Assembly (NCBI GenBank): GCA_947479755.1
Contig: CANKAM010000002.1
Coordinates: forward strand, 101,324 to 165,323
DNA length: 64,000 bases
Origin: Bacteroidota bacterium
GTDB taxonomy: Bacteria > Bacteroidota > Bacteroidia > SXHM01
Direction of reading: 5' to 3'
Both the position numbers and the translations under genes were made by a program. Of the stretch, positions 26,386 through 35,576 are shown one piece after another (the first letter of the stretch is position 1; each line of letters begins with the position of its first letter). Under the pieces are notes generated by a model. It ran no database searches and was not told where the DNA came from. It saw only the letters and a program-made list of their open reading frames with translations.

Positions 26386-29384
26386 TATAAGTCATTTTCG
26401 TTTTCCATTGTATCGCAGTGATACAATTTCTCTTCTTTCTTTTCAGGTTTTTTTGTTTGCTCACCGCCTTTTTTTGCGGCAATCATTTTTTGAATCAGTC
26501 GTGCACGTTCTTTGCGCACTTCATCTCGCAGTTGTAAATCTTTGTCTGCATCGTAGTAGCAAATGCCATCTACAAATGTTTTTTCCGCACGTGCGTAAAC
26601 AGAAAGCGGGTTGTCGCTCCACAGCACCACATCGGCATCTTTGCCTTCTTTGATACTGCCCATGCGGTTATCCAAATGCAAAAGTTTCGCAGGATTAAGC
26701 GTTACCATTTTCAAAGCATCTTCTTCGCTCATGCCTCCGTATTTCACAGACTTTGCAGCTTCCTGGTTCAGCCTTCTTGCCATTTCGGCATCATCGGAAT
26801 TGATGGCAACTGTAACACCTTGTTCATTCAGAATTGTTGCGTTGTAAGGAATGGCATCAACTACTTCGTATTTATAAGCCCACCAGTCGGAGAACGTAGA
26901 AGCACCCACACCGTGCGCTTTCATCTTGTCAGCCACTTTGTAGCCTTCCAGAATGTGCGTAAAGGTGTTTACTTTAAAACCCATTGAGTCGGCAACGTGC
27001 ATGAGCATATTTATTTCGCTTTGCACGTAGGAGTGACACGTGATGAAACGTTTTTTATTCAGAATTTCAACCAAGGCATCCAGTTCAAGATCTCTGCGCG
27101 GAGCAAGCTTCGATAGAGTTTTATCGTTAGCACTAAATAATTTTTCATACTCCTTAGCGCGAATAAACGCATCGTAATACACCTGCTCAACGCCCATTCT
27201 GGTTTGTGGGAAACGAACAGTTCTGTCATCACCCCAGTTGCTTTGCTTTACGTTTTCGCCCAATGCAAATTTTATGAAGCCATCTGCGTTTTCAATTTTC
27301 ATTTTTTCGGGTGCAAGTCCCCATCGAAGTTTTATCAATGCACTTTGTCCACCAATAGGATTTGCAGAACCGTGCAGCAGTTGCGAAGCCACCACACCAC
27401 CTGCCAATTGACGGTAGATATTTATGTCTTCTGAATTTACCACATCACCAATACTCACCTCGGATGAAGAAGCCTGCGCACCTTCGTTTACTCCTTTGCT
27501 GATGGCGATGTGCGAGTGTTCGTCAATAATTCCGGCAGTAAGGTGTTTGCCGGTTCCGTCAATCACTTTTGCATTTTCTGTTCCCGAAATATTTTTTCCG
27601 ATTACAGCTATTTTTCCGTTTTCAATCAGCACATCTGTGTTTGCCATTTTGCCTGAGCTCTCGTTGGTCCAGACGGTGGCGTTTTTGATTAAAACGGTTT
27701 CCTGTTTGGGTTGCTCGCTCCAGCCAAAAGCTGTGAAGGGATAAACTAGTTTTCCGATTTCTTTTGGCTTGTTATCGGTGCTGTCTTTTTTTACTTTTTC
27801 TACAAATGCATCTTTGTAAATCGCTTTCCAGTCGGTCCAGGTTCCGGCAGGCAGCTGGCATCTTCCGCTCAATTGTTTTCCTTCTATAACACCGCTCATG
27901 CGGATTAAATCTGTTTTCCCTTTTTCAACAGGAAATGAAAGCGAAACCATTTTTTTATCCACTGAAATATCGCCTGAAGTAGGAACTGTATCAGCGTAAA
28001 AAACTTTCAGTGATGGTTTGCGTTCCTCGCCTTCAATTTTCAGTTTGTAGGTTACGCTGCCACCGATTGTTATGTCATACGTTCCACGAATATCCTGCAC
28101 TTCCAATGAGTTTACTTTGTAAGAAACTCCGTCTACCCAGTTTTCGAGAATGATATTTTTCTTATCGAAAAGATTGGTAGAAGTTATGATGAAATTGGCT
28201 TTCAATCCTGCTTTCAGACTGCCGACAGTATTTTCAACACCAATTAATTTTGCAGGACTGTAGGTAATTGCTTTAAGTGCTTCGGTTTCTGAGAGCCCGT
28301 ATTCAATGGCTTTGCGCATGTTTTTCCAGAATTTGGAAAGGTCTTTCAAGCCATCAGCAGTGATGGCAAATGGGATTTTGTTTTTTTCAAAAGCGGACAA
28401 ATTGGTTGGCGCCATTTCCCAGTGTTTCAAATCATCAAGGTTTACAATCAGTGCATCATAGGGGTCTTCCACATCATATGGGTCAGGGAAATTTAGTGGT
28501 AAAATGAATGAAGCATTCGTTGCTTTTATTTCATCCATTCTGCGGTATTCGGTGCCGCTGCCTTTCAGAATATATTGTTTGCCAAACTCATCGCCTACCT
28601 TGTCTGCGCGAAGCGCAGAAAGAAAATCATCTGTATCAAAAATCTGGGGAAGCGATTGAAGCTCGTTCCATGATTGCAACGAAAGATTTTTTTCAGCTGT
28701 AGTATTCTGAGCATACCATTGCGCATCAAAATAAGTCTGACGCAACAAGGCAATTGAGCCCATCAGCGAAGAAGGATAATCCTGTGTTGAATTTCCTTTT
28801 TTGAAAGAATAACAAGCTGCTGCTTTTTCTTTCAATAACAGTTTGTTATCCTTTCCTTCGCCCAACGAAACAAATGCGGAAGTGCCGCGCGCAATGCCAT
28901 CCTGCTGCAATGTAAGAACAGAACCGAAACCGTTTTTTCTTAGTTCTTCTGCTTTTTTTGTATCAACAGAAAATACGAAAGCAGCATTGAATTCAGGCTT
29001 AAGCGACTGATTCCACGCGTAAGCACCTTTTGTTTTACTTTCCATTTGCGGGCCGGGACCTGCGTTTTCTTTTTTCGCTTCGGGTAAGCCGTAAGAGGTG
29101 TAAATATCTACCAACGAAGGATAAATGAATTTACCTTTCAGGTCGTTGACCACAGCGCCTTCCGGAATTTTAATGCCTTTGCCGGCAGCTTCTACTTTAC
29201 CTTCTTTGATGAGCAGCGTTGCGCTGTCAATTCTGGTCTGATAATCAGTGAAAATGGTGGCGTTGGTAAACGCATAGTACAGTTTGTTGTTCTCGCGTGT
29301 TCCGTTCACGGGGAAAGTTTCCTGTGCGGATGACAGCAGGCAATAAGCAGGTACTAGACAGAGAGTGAGAAGAATTTTTTTCAT
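26385..29384 (-). CDS. Two-domain exported amidohydrolase (one domain degenerate)
   Basis: This 999-aa protein with signal peptide MKKILLTLCLVPAYCLLSSAQ contains two amidohydrolase-like halves. The N-terminal half (about 25-430) has the fold but lacks the HxH ligands (GKFIYPSLVDIYTSYG) and ends in a recognisable SPAKLIGVENTVGSLKAGL. A linker beta-domain follows. The C-terminal half (about 590-960) keeps the site: LTAGIIDEHSHIAISKG (HxH), further His in ITCHSYVQSEINMLMHV, and the catalytic-type Asp in INSDDAEMARR. It is probably a periplasmic or surface metallohydrolase of unknown substrate. A good TATCTTTG promoter precedes it. Confidence 0.85.
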   Translation of the reverse strand: MKKILLTLCLVPAYCLLSSAQETFPVNGTRENNKLYYAFTNATIFTDYQTRIDSATLLIKEGKVEAAGKGIKIPEGAVVNDLKGKFIYPSLVDIYTSYGLPEAKKENAGPGPQMESKTKGAYAWNQSLKPEFNAAFVFSVDTKKAEELRKNGFGSVLTLQQDGIARGTSAFVSLGEGKDNKLLLKEKAAACYSFKKGNSTQDYPSSLMGSIALLRQTYFDAQWYAQNTTAEKNLSLQSWNELQSLPQIFDTDDFLSALRADKVGDEFGKQYILKGSGTEYRRMDEIKATNASFILPLNFPDPYDVEDPYDALIVNLDDLKHWEMAPTNLSAFEKNKIPFAITADGLKDLSKFWKNMRKAIEYGLSETEALKAITYSPAKLIGVENTVGSLKAGLKANFIITSTNLFDKKNIILENWVDGVSYKVNSLEVQDIRGTYDITIGGSVTYKLKIEGEERKPSLKVFYADTVPTSGDISVDKKMVSLSFPVEKGKTDLIRMSGVIEGKQLSGRCQLPAGTWTDWKAIYKDAFVEKVKKDSTDNKPKEIGKLVYPFTAFGWSEQPKQETVLIKNATVWTNESSGKMANTDVLIENGKIAVIGKNISGTENAKVIDGTGKHLTAGIIDEHSHIAISKGVNEGAQASSSEVSIGDVVNSEDINIYRQLAGGVVASQLLHGSANPIGGQSALIKLRWGLAPEKMKIENADGFIKFALGENVKQSNWGDDRTVRFPQTRMGVEQVYYDAFIRAKEYEKLFSANDKTLSKLAPRRDLELDALVEILNKKRFITCHSYVQSEINMLMHVADSMGFKVNTFTHILEGYKVADKMKAHGVGASTFSDWWAYKYEVVDAIPYNATILNEQGVTVAINSDDAEMARRLNQEAAKSVKYGGMSEEDALKMVTLNPAKLLHLDNRMGSIKEGKDADVVLWSDNPLSVYARAEKTFVDGICYYDADKDLQLRDEVRKERARLIQKMIAAKKGGEQTKKPEKKEEKLYHCDTMENENDL

Positions 29385-29408
29385 TCGAAAAAATTATTGT
29401 TGAAGAGC

Positions 29409-29416
29409 CAAAGATA
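29409..29416 (-). promoter_or_regulatory. -7 promoter element (TATCTTTG) for the amidohydrolase gene
   Basis: A perfect TAnnTTTG on the minus strand, about 24 nt upstream of the ATG at 29384. Confidence 0.6.
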
Positions 29417-29442
29417 GAATTTGAAAGGAATTAGGGCTTGTT

Positions 29443-29485
29443 AAAAAATGCAAAAACCCTTACCGGTGTTAGTAAAGGTTTTTGC
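29443..29485 (-). terminator. Rho-independent terminator after queA
   Basis: On the minus strand GCAAAAACCTTTAC pairs with GTAAGGGTTTTTGC (one bulge) around a short loop. An ATTTTTT tract follows. It sits 20-60 nt past the queA stop. Confidence 0.75.
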
Positions 29486-29507
29486 AAAAAAATTAATGAT
29501 GTAAGTA

Positions 29508-30557
29508 TTAAAGAATCAACATTGCATCTCCATAGGTGAAGAAGCGGTATTTTTCTTTTACTGCTTGTCTGTAGGCTTCCATCAGAAAATCAAAACCCGC
29601 AAATGCAGAAACCATCATCAGCAAAGTTGATTGTGGTGTATGGAAATTGGTAACCATACAGTTTGCAACACTGAAATCATAAGGAGGAAAAATGAATTTG
29701 CTGGTCCAGCCATCGTAAGGTTTTACGTGACCTGTTGTAGCAACCGATGATTCAATCGCACGCATTACTGTTGTTCCAACAGCACAAACTTTCTTCTTGT
29801 TATCTTTTGATTTGTTGATGATATCACAGGCTTCCTGAGTGATGATTACTTGCTCGGAATCCATTTTATGTTTGGTCAAATCTTCTACTTCTACAGGACG
29901 GAAAGTTCCTAATCCAACGTGTAAAGTTACTTCTGAAAAATTCACCCCTTTCAATTCAAGGCGTTTCAGCAATTCGCGGCTAAAGTGAAGACCTGCAGTA
30001 GGAGCTGCTACAGCACCTTCATGTTTTGCAAACACAGTCTGATAGCGTTCTTTGTCATCTTCTTCGGGCTTGCGTTTAATGTATTTAGGCAATGGGGTTT
30101 GTCCAAGGGCTTCAATAGTTTTTTTGAATTCCGGATATTCACCATCAAACAAAAAACGCAAAGTTCTTCCGCGTGAAGTTGTGTTATCAATTACTTCGGC
30201 AACTAACGAATCATCATCACCAAAATATAATTTATTTCCTATGCGGATTTTACGCGCAGGGTCAACTAAAACGTCCCATAGACGGCTTTCGCGGTTCAGT
30301 TCGCGCAACAGAAATACTTCAATATTTGCACCGGTTTTTTCTTTGTTTCCGTAAAGACGGGCAGGAAAAACTTTAGTGTTGTTCAATATCATTGTATCGC
30401 CATCTTTGAAATAATCTTTGATGTCTTTAAACTGTTTGTGCTCGATTGTTTTCTTTGCACGGTTCAACACCATAAGGCGAGCTTCGTCCCTGTTTTTTGC
30501 AGGGTGCATTGCTATAAGGTCGTTGTTGAATTTGTATTTAAACTGGGATAATTTCAT
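29508..30557 (-). CDS. queA: S-adenosylmethionine:tRNA ribosyltransferase-isomerase
   Basis: This 349-aa cytoplasmic enzyme adds the epoxycyclopentane part of queuosine at the wobble position of GUN-anticodon tRNAs, using the ribosyl group of SAM. Family blocks are visible: [67 protein letters not shown] and [18 protein letters not shown]. The length is typical of QueA. The 164-nt upstream gap contains an inverted repeat and a weak -7 candidate. No other queuosine gene is in the window. Confidence 0.97.
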   Translation of the reverse strand: MKLSQFKYKFNNDLIAMHPAKNRDEARLMVLNRAKKTIEHKQFKDIKDYFKDGDTMILNNTKVFPARLYGNKEKTGANIEVFLLRELNRESRLWDVLVDPARKIRIGNKLYFGDDDSLVAEVIDNTTSRGRTLRFLFDGEYPEFKKTIEALGQTPLPKYIKRKPEEDDKERYQTVFAKHEGAVAAPTAGLHFSRELLKRLELKGVNFSEVTLHVGLGTFRPVEVEDLTKHKMDSEQVIITQEACDIINKSKDNKKKVCAVGTTVMRAIESSVATTGHVKPYDGWTSKFIFPPYDFSVANCMVTNFHTPQSTLLMMVSAFAGFDFLMEAYRQAVKEKYRFFTYGDAMLIL

Positions 30558-30593
30558 TTGGGTATAATTTGTTTTTTAGAGGTCAAATGGCTT

Positions 30594-30630
30594 CAACATG
30601 CTATCATCTTAATATTAGCGGAGCATGTTG
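30594..30630. repeat. Perfect inverted repeat upstream of queA
   Basis: CAACATGCT and AGCATGTTG form a 9-bp perfect stem with a 19-nt loop in the queA leader region. No preQ1 riboswitch pattern is evident. It may be an operator or a structural hairpin. Confidence 0.45.
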
Positions 30631-30683
30631 AGGTCATATTAAGTTACGGCTTAATTTTTAGTGAATAATTTTGAAAAGGGGTG

Positions 30684-30691
30684 CGAAGATA
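30684..30691 (-). promoter_or_regulatory. Candidate queA promoter -7 (TATCTTCG)
   Basis: One mismatch to TAnnTTTG on the minus strand, about 125 nt before the queA ATG. The inverted repeat at 30594 would then be in the 5' leader. Confidence 0.3.
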
Positions 30692-30721
30692 ATACAAGAA
30701 AAAGCCAATGGCGGAAATATT

Positions 30722-31453
30722 TTATAAACTGCTATTTTCCAGTGGGGTTACAGTTAAATTTTGCCTGAAATCGTCCATGGAAATGGCATTTTCAAGCCTG
30801 AAATTTCCTGAGCGGGTACGGCACAGATTTTCAAGGTAGCCACCGGAGTTTAATGCCTTGCCAAAATCAAAGGCAAGCGATCTGATATATGTGCCTTTTG
30901 TACAAACTACCCGAAAATCAACTTTAATCAGTTTTTCTTCTCTATGTATTGCAGTGATTTCAAATTCACGGATGGTTATTTTACGTGCTACCAGTTTGGC
31001 TTCTTTTCCTTTACGTGCAAGATCATAGGCGCGGTTGCCTTCTATTTTCAGTGCTGAAAAAATAGGAGGAAGCTGTTCTATCTCACCTAAAAACTGCTGG
31101 ATAGCTACATATATATTTTCATCCGTAATGTGTTCTGTAGGAAACCATTGGTCAATGGGGTTTTCCAGATCATAGCAAGGTGTGGTTGCGCCAATGGCAA
31201 AAGTTCCGGTGTATTCTTTTTCGTCTGCCTGATACTTGTCTGCGTTCTTGGTTTCTTTTCCGGTGCAGATAATTAAAACACCTGTGGCAAGCGGGTCAAG
31301 TGTTCCGGCATGGCCGACTTTAGGGCGACCCAGTTGCCCTTCCGCAGGCAGCTTCTTAATCATGTTGCGCACTTTATGCACCACATCAAAGGATGTCCAG
31401 CCCAAAGGTTTGTTGATGAGGATTACTGCGCCTTCTCTGTAATTGACAGGCAT
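30722..31453 (-). CDS. truB: tRNA pseudouridine(55) synthase
   Basis: This 243-aa enzyme makes pseudouridine 55 in the tRNA T-loop. The catalytic motif HAGTLDPLATGVL places the nucleophilic Asp at D53. INKPLGWTSFDVVHKVRN and the C-terminal CTKGTYIRSLAFDFGKAL are also family hallmarks. Its ATG overlaps the uppP stop (TAATG), so it is the last gene of an ftsX-DUF3098-uppP-truB operon, an order I recognise from other Bacteroidota. Confidence 0.97.
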   Translation of the reverse strand: MPVNYREGAVILINKPLGWTSFDVVHKVRNMIKKLPAEGQLGRPKVGHAGTLDPLATGVLIICTGKETKNADKYQADEKEYTGTFAIGATTPCYDLENPIDQWFPTEHITDENIYVAIQQFLGEIEQLPPIFSALKIEGNRAYDLARKGKEAKLVARKITIREFEITAIHREEKLIKVDFRVVCTKGTYIRSLAFDFGKALNSGGYLENLCRTRSGNFRLENAISMDDFRQNLTVTPLENSSL

Positions 31454-32229
31454 TACATGATTTTAAGTTCGTAGCCCATGGCAAGCAGAACAAGCAAGAA
31501 TAAGCCAAGGACAATTCTATACCAGCCGAAGACTTTGAATCCGTATTTGGTAAGAAAAGAGATGAAAAATTTAATGGCAAGCATGGCAACAATAAACGCT
31601 ACCAGATTTCCGAAAAGAAGAATATCCAAATTGTCGGTGGTAATTTCTTTGTAGCCTTTCAACATTTTATAGGCTGAGGCGGCAAACATGGTAGGCACTG
31701 CAAGAAAAAAAGAAAACTCAGCAGCGGTTTTGCGGTTAAGGCCTTGTGCCATTCCGCCAATGATGGTTGCTGCAGAACGCGAAACACCGGGTATCATGGC
31801 GATACACTGAAAAAAACCGATGGCTAATGCTTTTTTGTAATCCACTTTTTCTTCGTTTGAGGATTGAAACCATTTGTCAACGAACAAGAGAATGATACCA
31901 CCAATCAATAAAGAAGTAGCAACCACCCAAACATTTTCCAAAAGACTGTCGATAAAATCACCGAGTAGAAAACCAATGATAGCAGCAGGGATAAAGGCAA
32001 CTAATAGTTTATAATAAAAATCAAGTGATTGAAAAAAGCGTTTCCAATAGAGAACGACCACTGAAAGAATGGCTCCGAACTGAATATTTACTTCAAAAAT
32101 TTTAACAAAAGAACTTTCGTTAATGCCCATAAATGCCGAAGCAATAATCATGTGCCCGGTGGACGAAACGGGAAGGAATTCGGTGATTCCTTCTACGATG
32201 GCGAGAATAAGTGCTTCTAAGAATGACAT
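31453..32229 (-). CDS. uppP: Undecaprenyl-diphosphatase UppP (BacA)
   Basis: This 258-aa polytopic membrane enzyme dephosphorylates undecaprenyl pyrophosphate, recycling the lipid carrier for peptidoglycan and other envelope glycans. The two signature segments are present: [20 protein letters not shown] near the N-terminus and [14 protein letters not shown] in the middle. About eight hydrophobic segments are visible. Conserved position between DUF3098 and truB supports the call. Confidence 0.97.
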   Translation of the reverse strand: MSFLEALILAIVEGITEFLPVSSTGHMIIASAFMGINESSFVKIFEVNIQFGAILSVVVLYWKRFFQSLDFYYKLLVAFIPAAIIGFLLGDFIDSLLENVWVVATSLLIGGIILLFVDKWFQSSNEEKVDYKKALAIGFFQCIAMIPGVSRSAATIIGGMAQGLNRKTAAEFSFFLAVPTMFAASAYKMLKGYKEITTDNLDILLFGNLVAFIVAMLAIKFFISFLTKYGFKVFGWYRIVLGLFLLVLLAMGYELKIM

Positions 32230-32235
32230 TGGCTG

Positions 32236-32269
32236 TTACCCTCTCCTTTGGAGAGGGTAGGGTGAGGCT
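32236..32269. repeat. Stop-proximal palindromic repeat, CCCTCTCC family, copy 2
   Basis: ACCCTCTCC-TTT-GGAGAGGGT is a perfect stem followed by AGGGTGAGGC. On the minus strand the DUF3098 TAA is directly followed by AGCCTCACCC, as after the PIG-V-like stop at 13015. It lies between DUF3098 and uppP without an obvious terminator U-tract. Confidence 0.75.
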
Positions 32270-32515
32270 TTAATCTTTCGGTTTTTTCATGATTGCAAAA
32301 ATCTCAATCACAAAACCGGTAATTACAACGATTGGTGCAAGTGTAATTCTGCGGAAAGAAAAAATCTCTTCGCTGAAAACATTAGGGTCTTCAGAGCCAC
32401 CGCCTGTCATGAGGATAAAGCCGGTTACTATAAAACCTAAACCTACTAAAAGCAGGATATAGTTTTCTTTACCGAAGGCAAGGTCAGATTTTTTGTTGTC
32501 AAGTTCTTTAGCCAT
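32270..32515 (-). CDS. DUF3098 family small membrane protein
   Basis: This 81-aa protein has two hydrophobic segments (about 20-38 and 57-72) joined by a short polar loop (TGGGSEDPNVFSEEIFSFRR), the usual DUF3098 pattern. Its function is unknown. It sits between ftsX and uppP, the position where I know this family in Bacteroidota, so a role in envelope or division is a reasonable guess but not shown. Confidence 0.88.
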   Translation of the reverse strand: MAKELDNKKSDLAFGKENYILLLVGLGFIVTGFILMTGGGSEDPNVFSEEIFSFRRITLAPIVVITGFVIEIFAIMKKPKD

Positions 32516-32538
32516 TTGTTTTTGTATTTATTGTTACT

Positions 32539-32563
32539 GCCCTTCGACTACGCTCAGGGTGAC
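32539..32563. repeat. CCCTTCGACTACGCTCAGGG-type dispersed repeat
   Basis: GCCCTTCGACTACGCTCAGGGTGAC lies a few nt past the ftsX stop in the gap to DUF3098. I recognise the sequence as a short repeat seen in many bacterial genomes. Confidence 0.6.
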
Positions 32564-32571
32564 AGTTTTGG

Positions 32572-33447
32572 TTAATAATATAAATCGTCTCCTTTCAGTT
32601 TCAGGTATTTCCGGACTGCGAATGTAGTGGAAAGCCATGAAATAAGTGCACCGGCAGCAACTACGCCTGTAAACAGGATTGCAGTGATTACAAATTCCTG
32701 CAAAGCAAAAAGTTCGGGTGCCGATTTTCTAACAAAAAGAATTACAAAAAGTAACATAATGTTAGCTATTCCCGCCCCAATTAACCCTCTGATAATCCCG
32801 GTTATTACAAATGGTTTACGGATAAATTCCTGCGTTGCTCCAACCAATTGCATACTCTTAATAATAAAGCGTTTTGAATACACCGAAAGACGGATGGTGT
32901 TATTAATTAACGCCACCGCTACAATGCTCAGCAGGCCGCAGAAAATTAAAATGACAAAACCCATTTTGCGCACGTTGCGGTTGATGACTTCTACTAACGA
33001 TTTCTGATAATAGACTTCATGAACTTTAGGGTCTTGCATTAGTTCGGCTTCCATTTTTGCAAGGCTGTCGGGGTTGGCATAATCGGCTTTAAGGCGCACA
33101 TCGATGGAAGGCAGGAGCGGATTGTATCCTAAGAACTCAACAAAGTCTTCACCTAAATCTTCTTTCAGGCGAATGGCTGCTTCGTCTTTGCTGATGAATT
33201 TGGTGGATTTTACACTGGGTCTTGCATCCATAAATTTCTGCAATTGCAGCATGTCAACTTCCTTGGTATTGTCTTTCATGATAACGGAAAAGCCTATGTT
33301 TTCACGTACATAAATGGAAAGCGTTTGTGCATAAAGCATTATGAGTCCCAGAATTCCGATGAGGAATAAAACCAATGAAATACTGACTACTGCCGAGATA
33401 TTGGAATTACGGACTTTTCGCTGATGCGCTTTTTCTTCGTCTGTCAT
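32572..33447 (-). CDS. ftsX: Cell-division permease-like protein FtsX
   Basis: This 291-aa protein has the FtsX layout. A cytoplasmic N-terminus leads to TM1 (about 20-42), then a periplasmic loop of about 120 residues containing KFISKDEAAIRLKEDLGEDF, then three helices ending near 280. FtsEX controls periplasmic peptidoglycan hydrolases during division. FtsE is not encoded nearby, as is usual in Bacteroidota. It is the first gene of the operon with DUF3098, uppP and truB. Confidence 0.94.
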   Translation of the reverse strand: MTDEEKAHQRKVRNSNISAVVSISLVLFLIGILGLIMLYAQTLSIYVRENIGFSVIMKDNTKEVDMLQLQKFMDARPSVKSTKFISKDEAAIRLKEDLGEDFVEFLGYNPLLPSIDVRLKADYANPDSLAKMEAELMQDPKVHEVYYQKSLVEVINRNVRKMGFVILIFCGLLSIVAVALINNTIRLSVYSKRFIIKSMQLVGATQEFIRKPFVITGIIRGLIGAGIANIMLLFVILFVRKSAPELFALQEFVITAILFTGVVAAGALISWLSTTFAVRKYLKLKGDDLYY

Positions 33448-33480
33448 GTTTTTTTAAGCGCGGCTAAATTAGGAAAGATT

Positions 33481-33574
33481 CGTCATTGCGATGGCGCTTT
33501 TTTGCGCCAGAAGCAATCTCTCAATATTGTTCTTTGTTCAATCAGGAGATTGCTTCGCTACGCTCGCAATGACG
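33481..33574. repeat. Large palindromic repeat (CGTCATTGCG...CGCAATGACG), copy 1
   Basis: Begins CGTCATTGCG and ends CGCAATGACG, with inner arms AGAAGCAATCTC / GAGATTGCTTCG, plus a nested GGCGCTTTTTTGCGCC hairpin. It starts 5 nt past the MBL-rhodanese stop (minus strand). Its outer and middle arms match the element at 57207-57276. Confidence 0.85.
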
Positions 33575-33579
33575 GAGAA

Positions 33580-34995
33580 CTATTTCAACACCTTACTCTG
33601 GCAAACAAAATCCGATTTAGGAATATCGGTTTTTGCAATGGCATTGAAACCACCTTCCACTTCGGTGAAGTTGCGGTAGCCGCGTGCCTGCAAAATACTT
33701 GCTGCTATCATGCTGCGGTAGCCTCCGGCACAGTGCATAAAAAAATGCTCGTCAGGATTTATGTCTTTTACCCAGTCGTTGATATAAGCCAACGGCTTGC
33801 TGTAGGCTTCATTAATATGCTCGGCTTCATACTCTGTTTCTTTACGGATGTCCACTACTTTGCTTTCACCGTGTTTGTATTGATCTGCAAATTGTGCAGG
33901 TGTAATGCGGTTGATGGTGTCGGTTTCTTTTCCTGAATCGAGCCAGGTTTTGATGCCGCCTTTTAAATGCCCGAGTATATTATCAAAACCAACACGGCTA
34001 AGACGGGTAACGGTTTCTTCTTCTTTGCCGGGGTCGGTTACCAGCAGCAAAGGTTGCTTTACATCGGCAAGCAAGGCGCCTACCCAGGGAGCAAAATCAC
34101 CGTTCAGTCCTATGCTTACTGATTGCGGAATAAAGCCTTTCCAGAACTCGTTATTGCTGCGGGTATCTAAAATCAATGCGCCTGTTTCTTCGGCTGCTGC
34201 TTCAAACTCAGTGGCTGAAAGGGCACGCATTCCGTTATTTAAAACAGTTTCAAAACTGTCGTAGCCTTTTTTGTTCATGGCCACATTCATTCCGAAATAG
34301 GCAGGAGGAGGAAGCAAACCATCGGTTACTTCTTTCACAAATTCCTGCTCGGTCATGTTGGCGCGTAGGGCATAATTAAACTGCTTCTGGTTGCCAATGG
34401 TGGAAACAGTTTCTTTACTCATGTTTTTTCCGCAGGCGCTTCCCGCACCGTGTGCAGGATATACAATCACATCATCTGCAAGGGGCATTATCTTTTCGTG
34501 CAATGATTTATATAGCGTGGCAGCTAACTGTTCCATAGTCATGTTGGCGGCTTTCTGTGCCAGATCGGGGCGACCAACATCACCTATAAACAAAGTGTCA
34601 CCTGAAAAAATCGCATGGTCTTTTCCGTTTTCGTCAATCAATAAAAAGGTGGTGCTTTCCATAGTATGACCGGGTGTGTGCAGCACTTTTATTTTCAGTT
34701 TTCCGAGTTCAAATACTTGTCCGTCTTTAGCGCTGATGCAATCAAACTCACAGGCAGCATTAGGACCATAAATAATAGGAGCACCTGTTGAGCGGCTCAG
34801 GTCAACATGTCCGCTTACAAAGTCGGCATGAAAATGTGTTTCAAAAATGTATTTCAGTTTTACGCCATCGCGTTTAAGGCGGTCTAAGTACGGCTGTACT
34901 TCTCGCAGCGGGTCAATTATGGCCGCTTCACCATTACTTGTTATATAATAAGCACCTTGAGCAAGGCAGCCGGTATAGATTTGTTCAATGTTCAT
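33580..34995 (-). CDS. MBL-fold hydrolase with two rhodanese domains (persulfide dioxygenase-like)
   Basis: This 471-aa protein has an N-terminal metallo-beta-lactamase fold with FETHFHADFVSGH (about 51-63), LHTPGHTMEST and FSGDTLFIGDVGRPD. These are the marks of ETHE1-like persulfide dioxygenases. Two rhodanese-like domains follow. The first (about 255-350, ILDTRSNNEF) shows no active-site Cys. The second (about 370-460) has FMHCAGGYRSMIAAS with the catalytic Cys. A role in glutathione or low-molecular-weight persulfide oxidation and sulfur transfer is likely from family knowledge. The start at 34995 is preceded by a short tandem repeat. Confidence 0.9.
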   Translation of the reverse strand: MNIEQIYTGCLAQGAYYITSNGEAAIIDPLREVQPYLDRLKRDGVKLKYIFETHFHADFVSGHVDLSRSTGAPIIYGPNAACEFDCISAKDGQVFELGKLKIKVLHTPGHTMESTTFLLIDENGKDHAIFSGDTLFIGDVGRPDLAQKAANMTMEQLAATLYKSLHEKIMPLADDVIVYPAHGAGSACGKNMSKETVSTIGNQKQFNYALRANMTEQEFVKEVTDGLLPPPAYFGMNVAMNKKGYDSFETVLNNGMRALSATEFEAAAEETGALILDTRSNNEFWKGFIPQSVSIGLNGDFAPWVGALLADVKQPLLLVTDPGKEEETVTRLSRVGFDNILGHLKGGIKTWLDSGKETDTINRITPAQFADQYKHGESKVVDIRKETEYEAEHINEAYSKPLAYINDWVKDINPDEHFFMHCAGGYRSMIAASILQARGYRNFTEVEGGFNAIAKTDIPKSDFVCQSKVLK

Positions 34996-35006
34996 GGGTT
35001 AATCAG

Positions 35007-35038
35007 TTCAAAGTTGAAAGTCCAAAGTTGAAAGTTTG
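35007..35038. repeat. Short direct repeat (CAAAGTTGAAAGTC) upstream of the MBL-rhodanese gene
   Basis: Two copies of a 14-bp unit CAAAGTTGAAAGTC/T in the 5' leader region. I recall this unit as a dispersed low-complexity repeat of Bacteroidota. Confidence 0.55.
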
Positions 35039-35051
35039 TAGTACAAAGGTG

Positions 35052-35059
35052 CAAAGATG
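35052..35059 (-). promoter_or_regulatory. Candidate -7 element (CATCTTTG) for the MBL-rhodanese gene
   Basis: One mismatch to TAnnTTTG on the minus strand, 57 nt upstream of the ATG at 34995. The CAAAGTTGAAAGT repeat would then be in the leader. Confidence 0.35.
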
Positions 35060-35105
35060 TTTTGAAACGGGCAGTTACATTTGTTACAATTATCGCAACA
35101 AGGAA

Positions 35106-35570
35106 TTAAAACTTCCCAAACATCTTCTCCACAGCCACGGTGCGAAAATCAAAAATTTCTTTCAGTTTTCCTCTTATAAAAAGTGCGTTGGCTATTACTC
35201 CCAGAAATCCCAAGGGTGGCTGATAGCTCACAATATCAGTCATCAGCACACCGCCTTCAATGGTTTCAACCTTGTGCTGATGATGCCACATGGCATAAGG
35301 TCCCATGCGTTGCTCGTCCACAAAATAACGGTGATTTTCTACATGCGTTATTTCGGTTACCCAGGTCATTTTTATTCCCAGCAGCGGACTAACTTTATAG
35401 GAAATAATCATTCCCGGATACATTTTTTCAGGAAGGTTAGCACCTGTTATTTCAAAGCCCATGTAAGCAGGTGTAATCTCTTTCAGGTTTTTTGGTGAGG
35501 AGATAAAATCCCATACCTGCTCAACCGAGGCGGGTATTTTCTGTGTTGCAGTAAACTGGTAAAATGCCAT
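35106..35570 (-). CDS. SRPBCC family protein
   Basis: This 154-aa single-domain protein has the Bet v1/SRPBCC pattern: QFTATQKIPASVEQVWDFISSP, a central ITHVENHRYFVDEQRMGPYAMWHHQHKVE, and a C-terminal helix (FDFRTVAVEKMFGKF). Such proteins bind hydrophobic ligands; none can be named. It follows tspO by 6 nt, so the two are probably co-transcribed. The 186-aa plus-strand ORF across the same DNA has no family features and is a shadow. Confidence 0.85.
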   Translation of the reverse strand: MAFYQFTATQKIPASVEQVWDFISSPKNLKEITPAYMGFEITGANLPEKMYPGMIISYKVSPLLGIKMTWVTEITHVENHRYFVDEQRMGPYAMWHHQHKVETIEGGVLMTDIVSYQPPLGFLGVIANALFIRGKLKEIFDFRTVAVEKMFGKF

Positions 35571-35576
35571 ATTTTT

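Noticed and set aside
30594-30630. preQ1 riboswitch upstream of queA
   Set aside because: Only a simple stem-loop is visible. There is no pseudoknot-type A-rich tail or typical loop.
34938-35498. 186-aa plus-strand ORF
   Set aside because: It lies across the start of the MBL-rhodanese gene and the SRPBCC gene, which have clear family motifs on the other strand.
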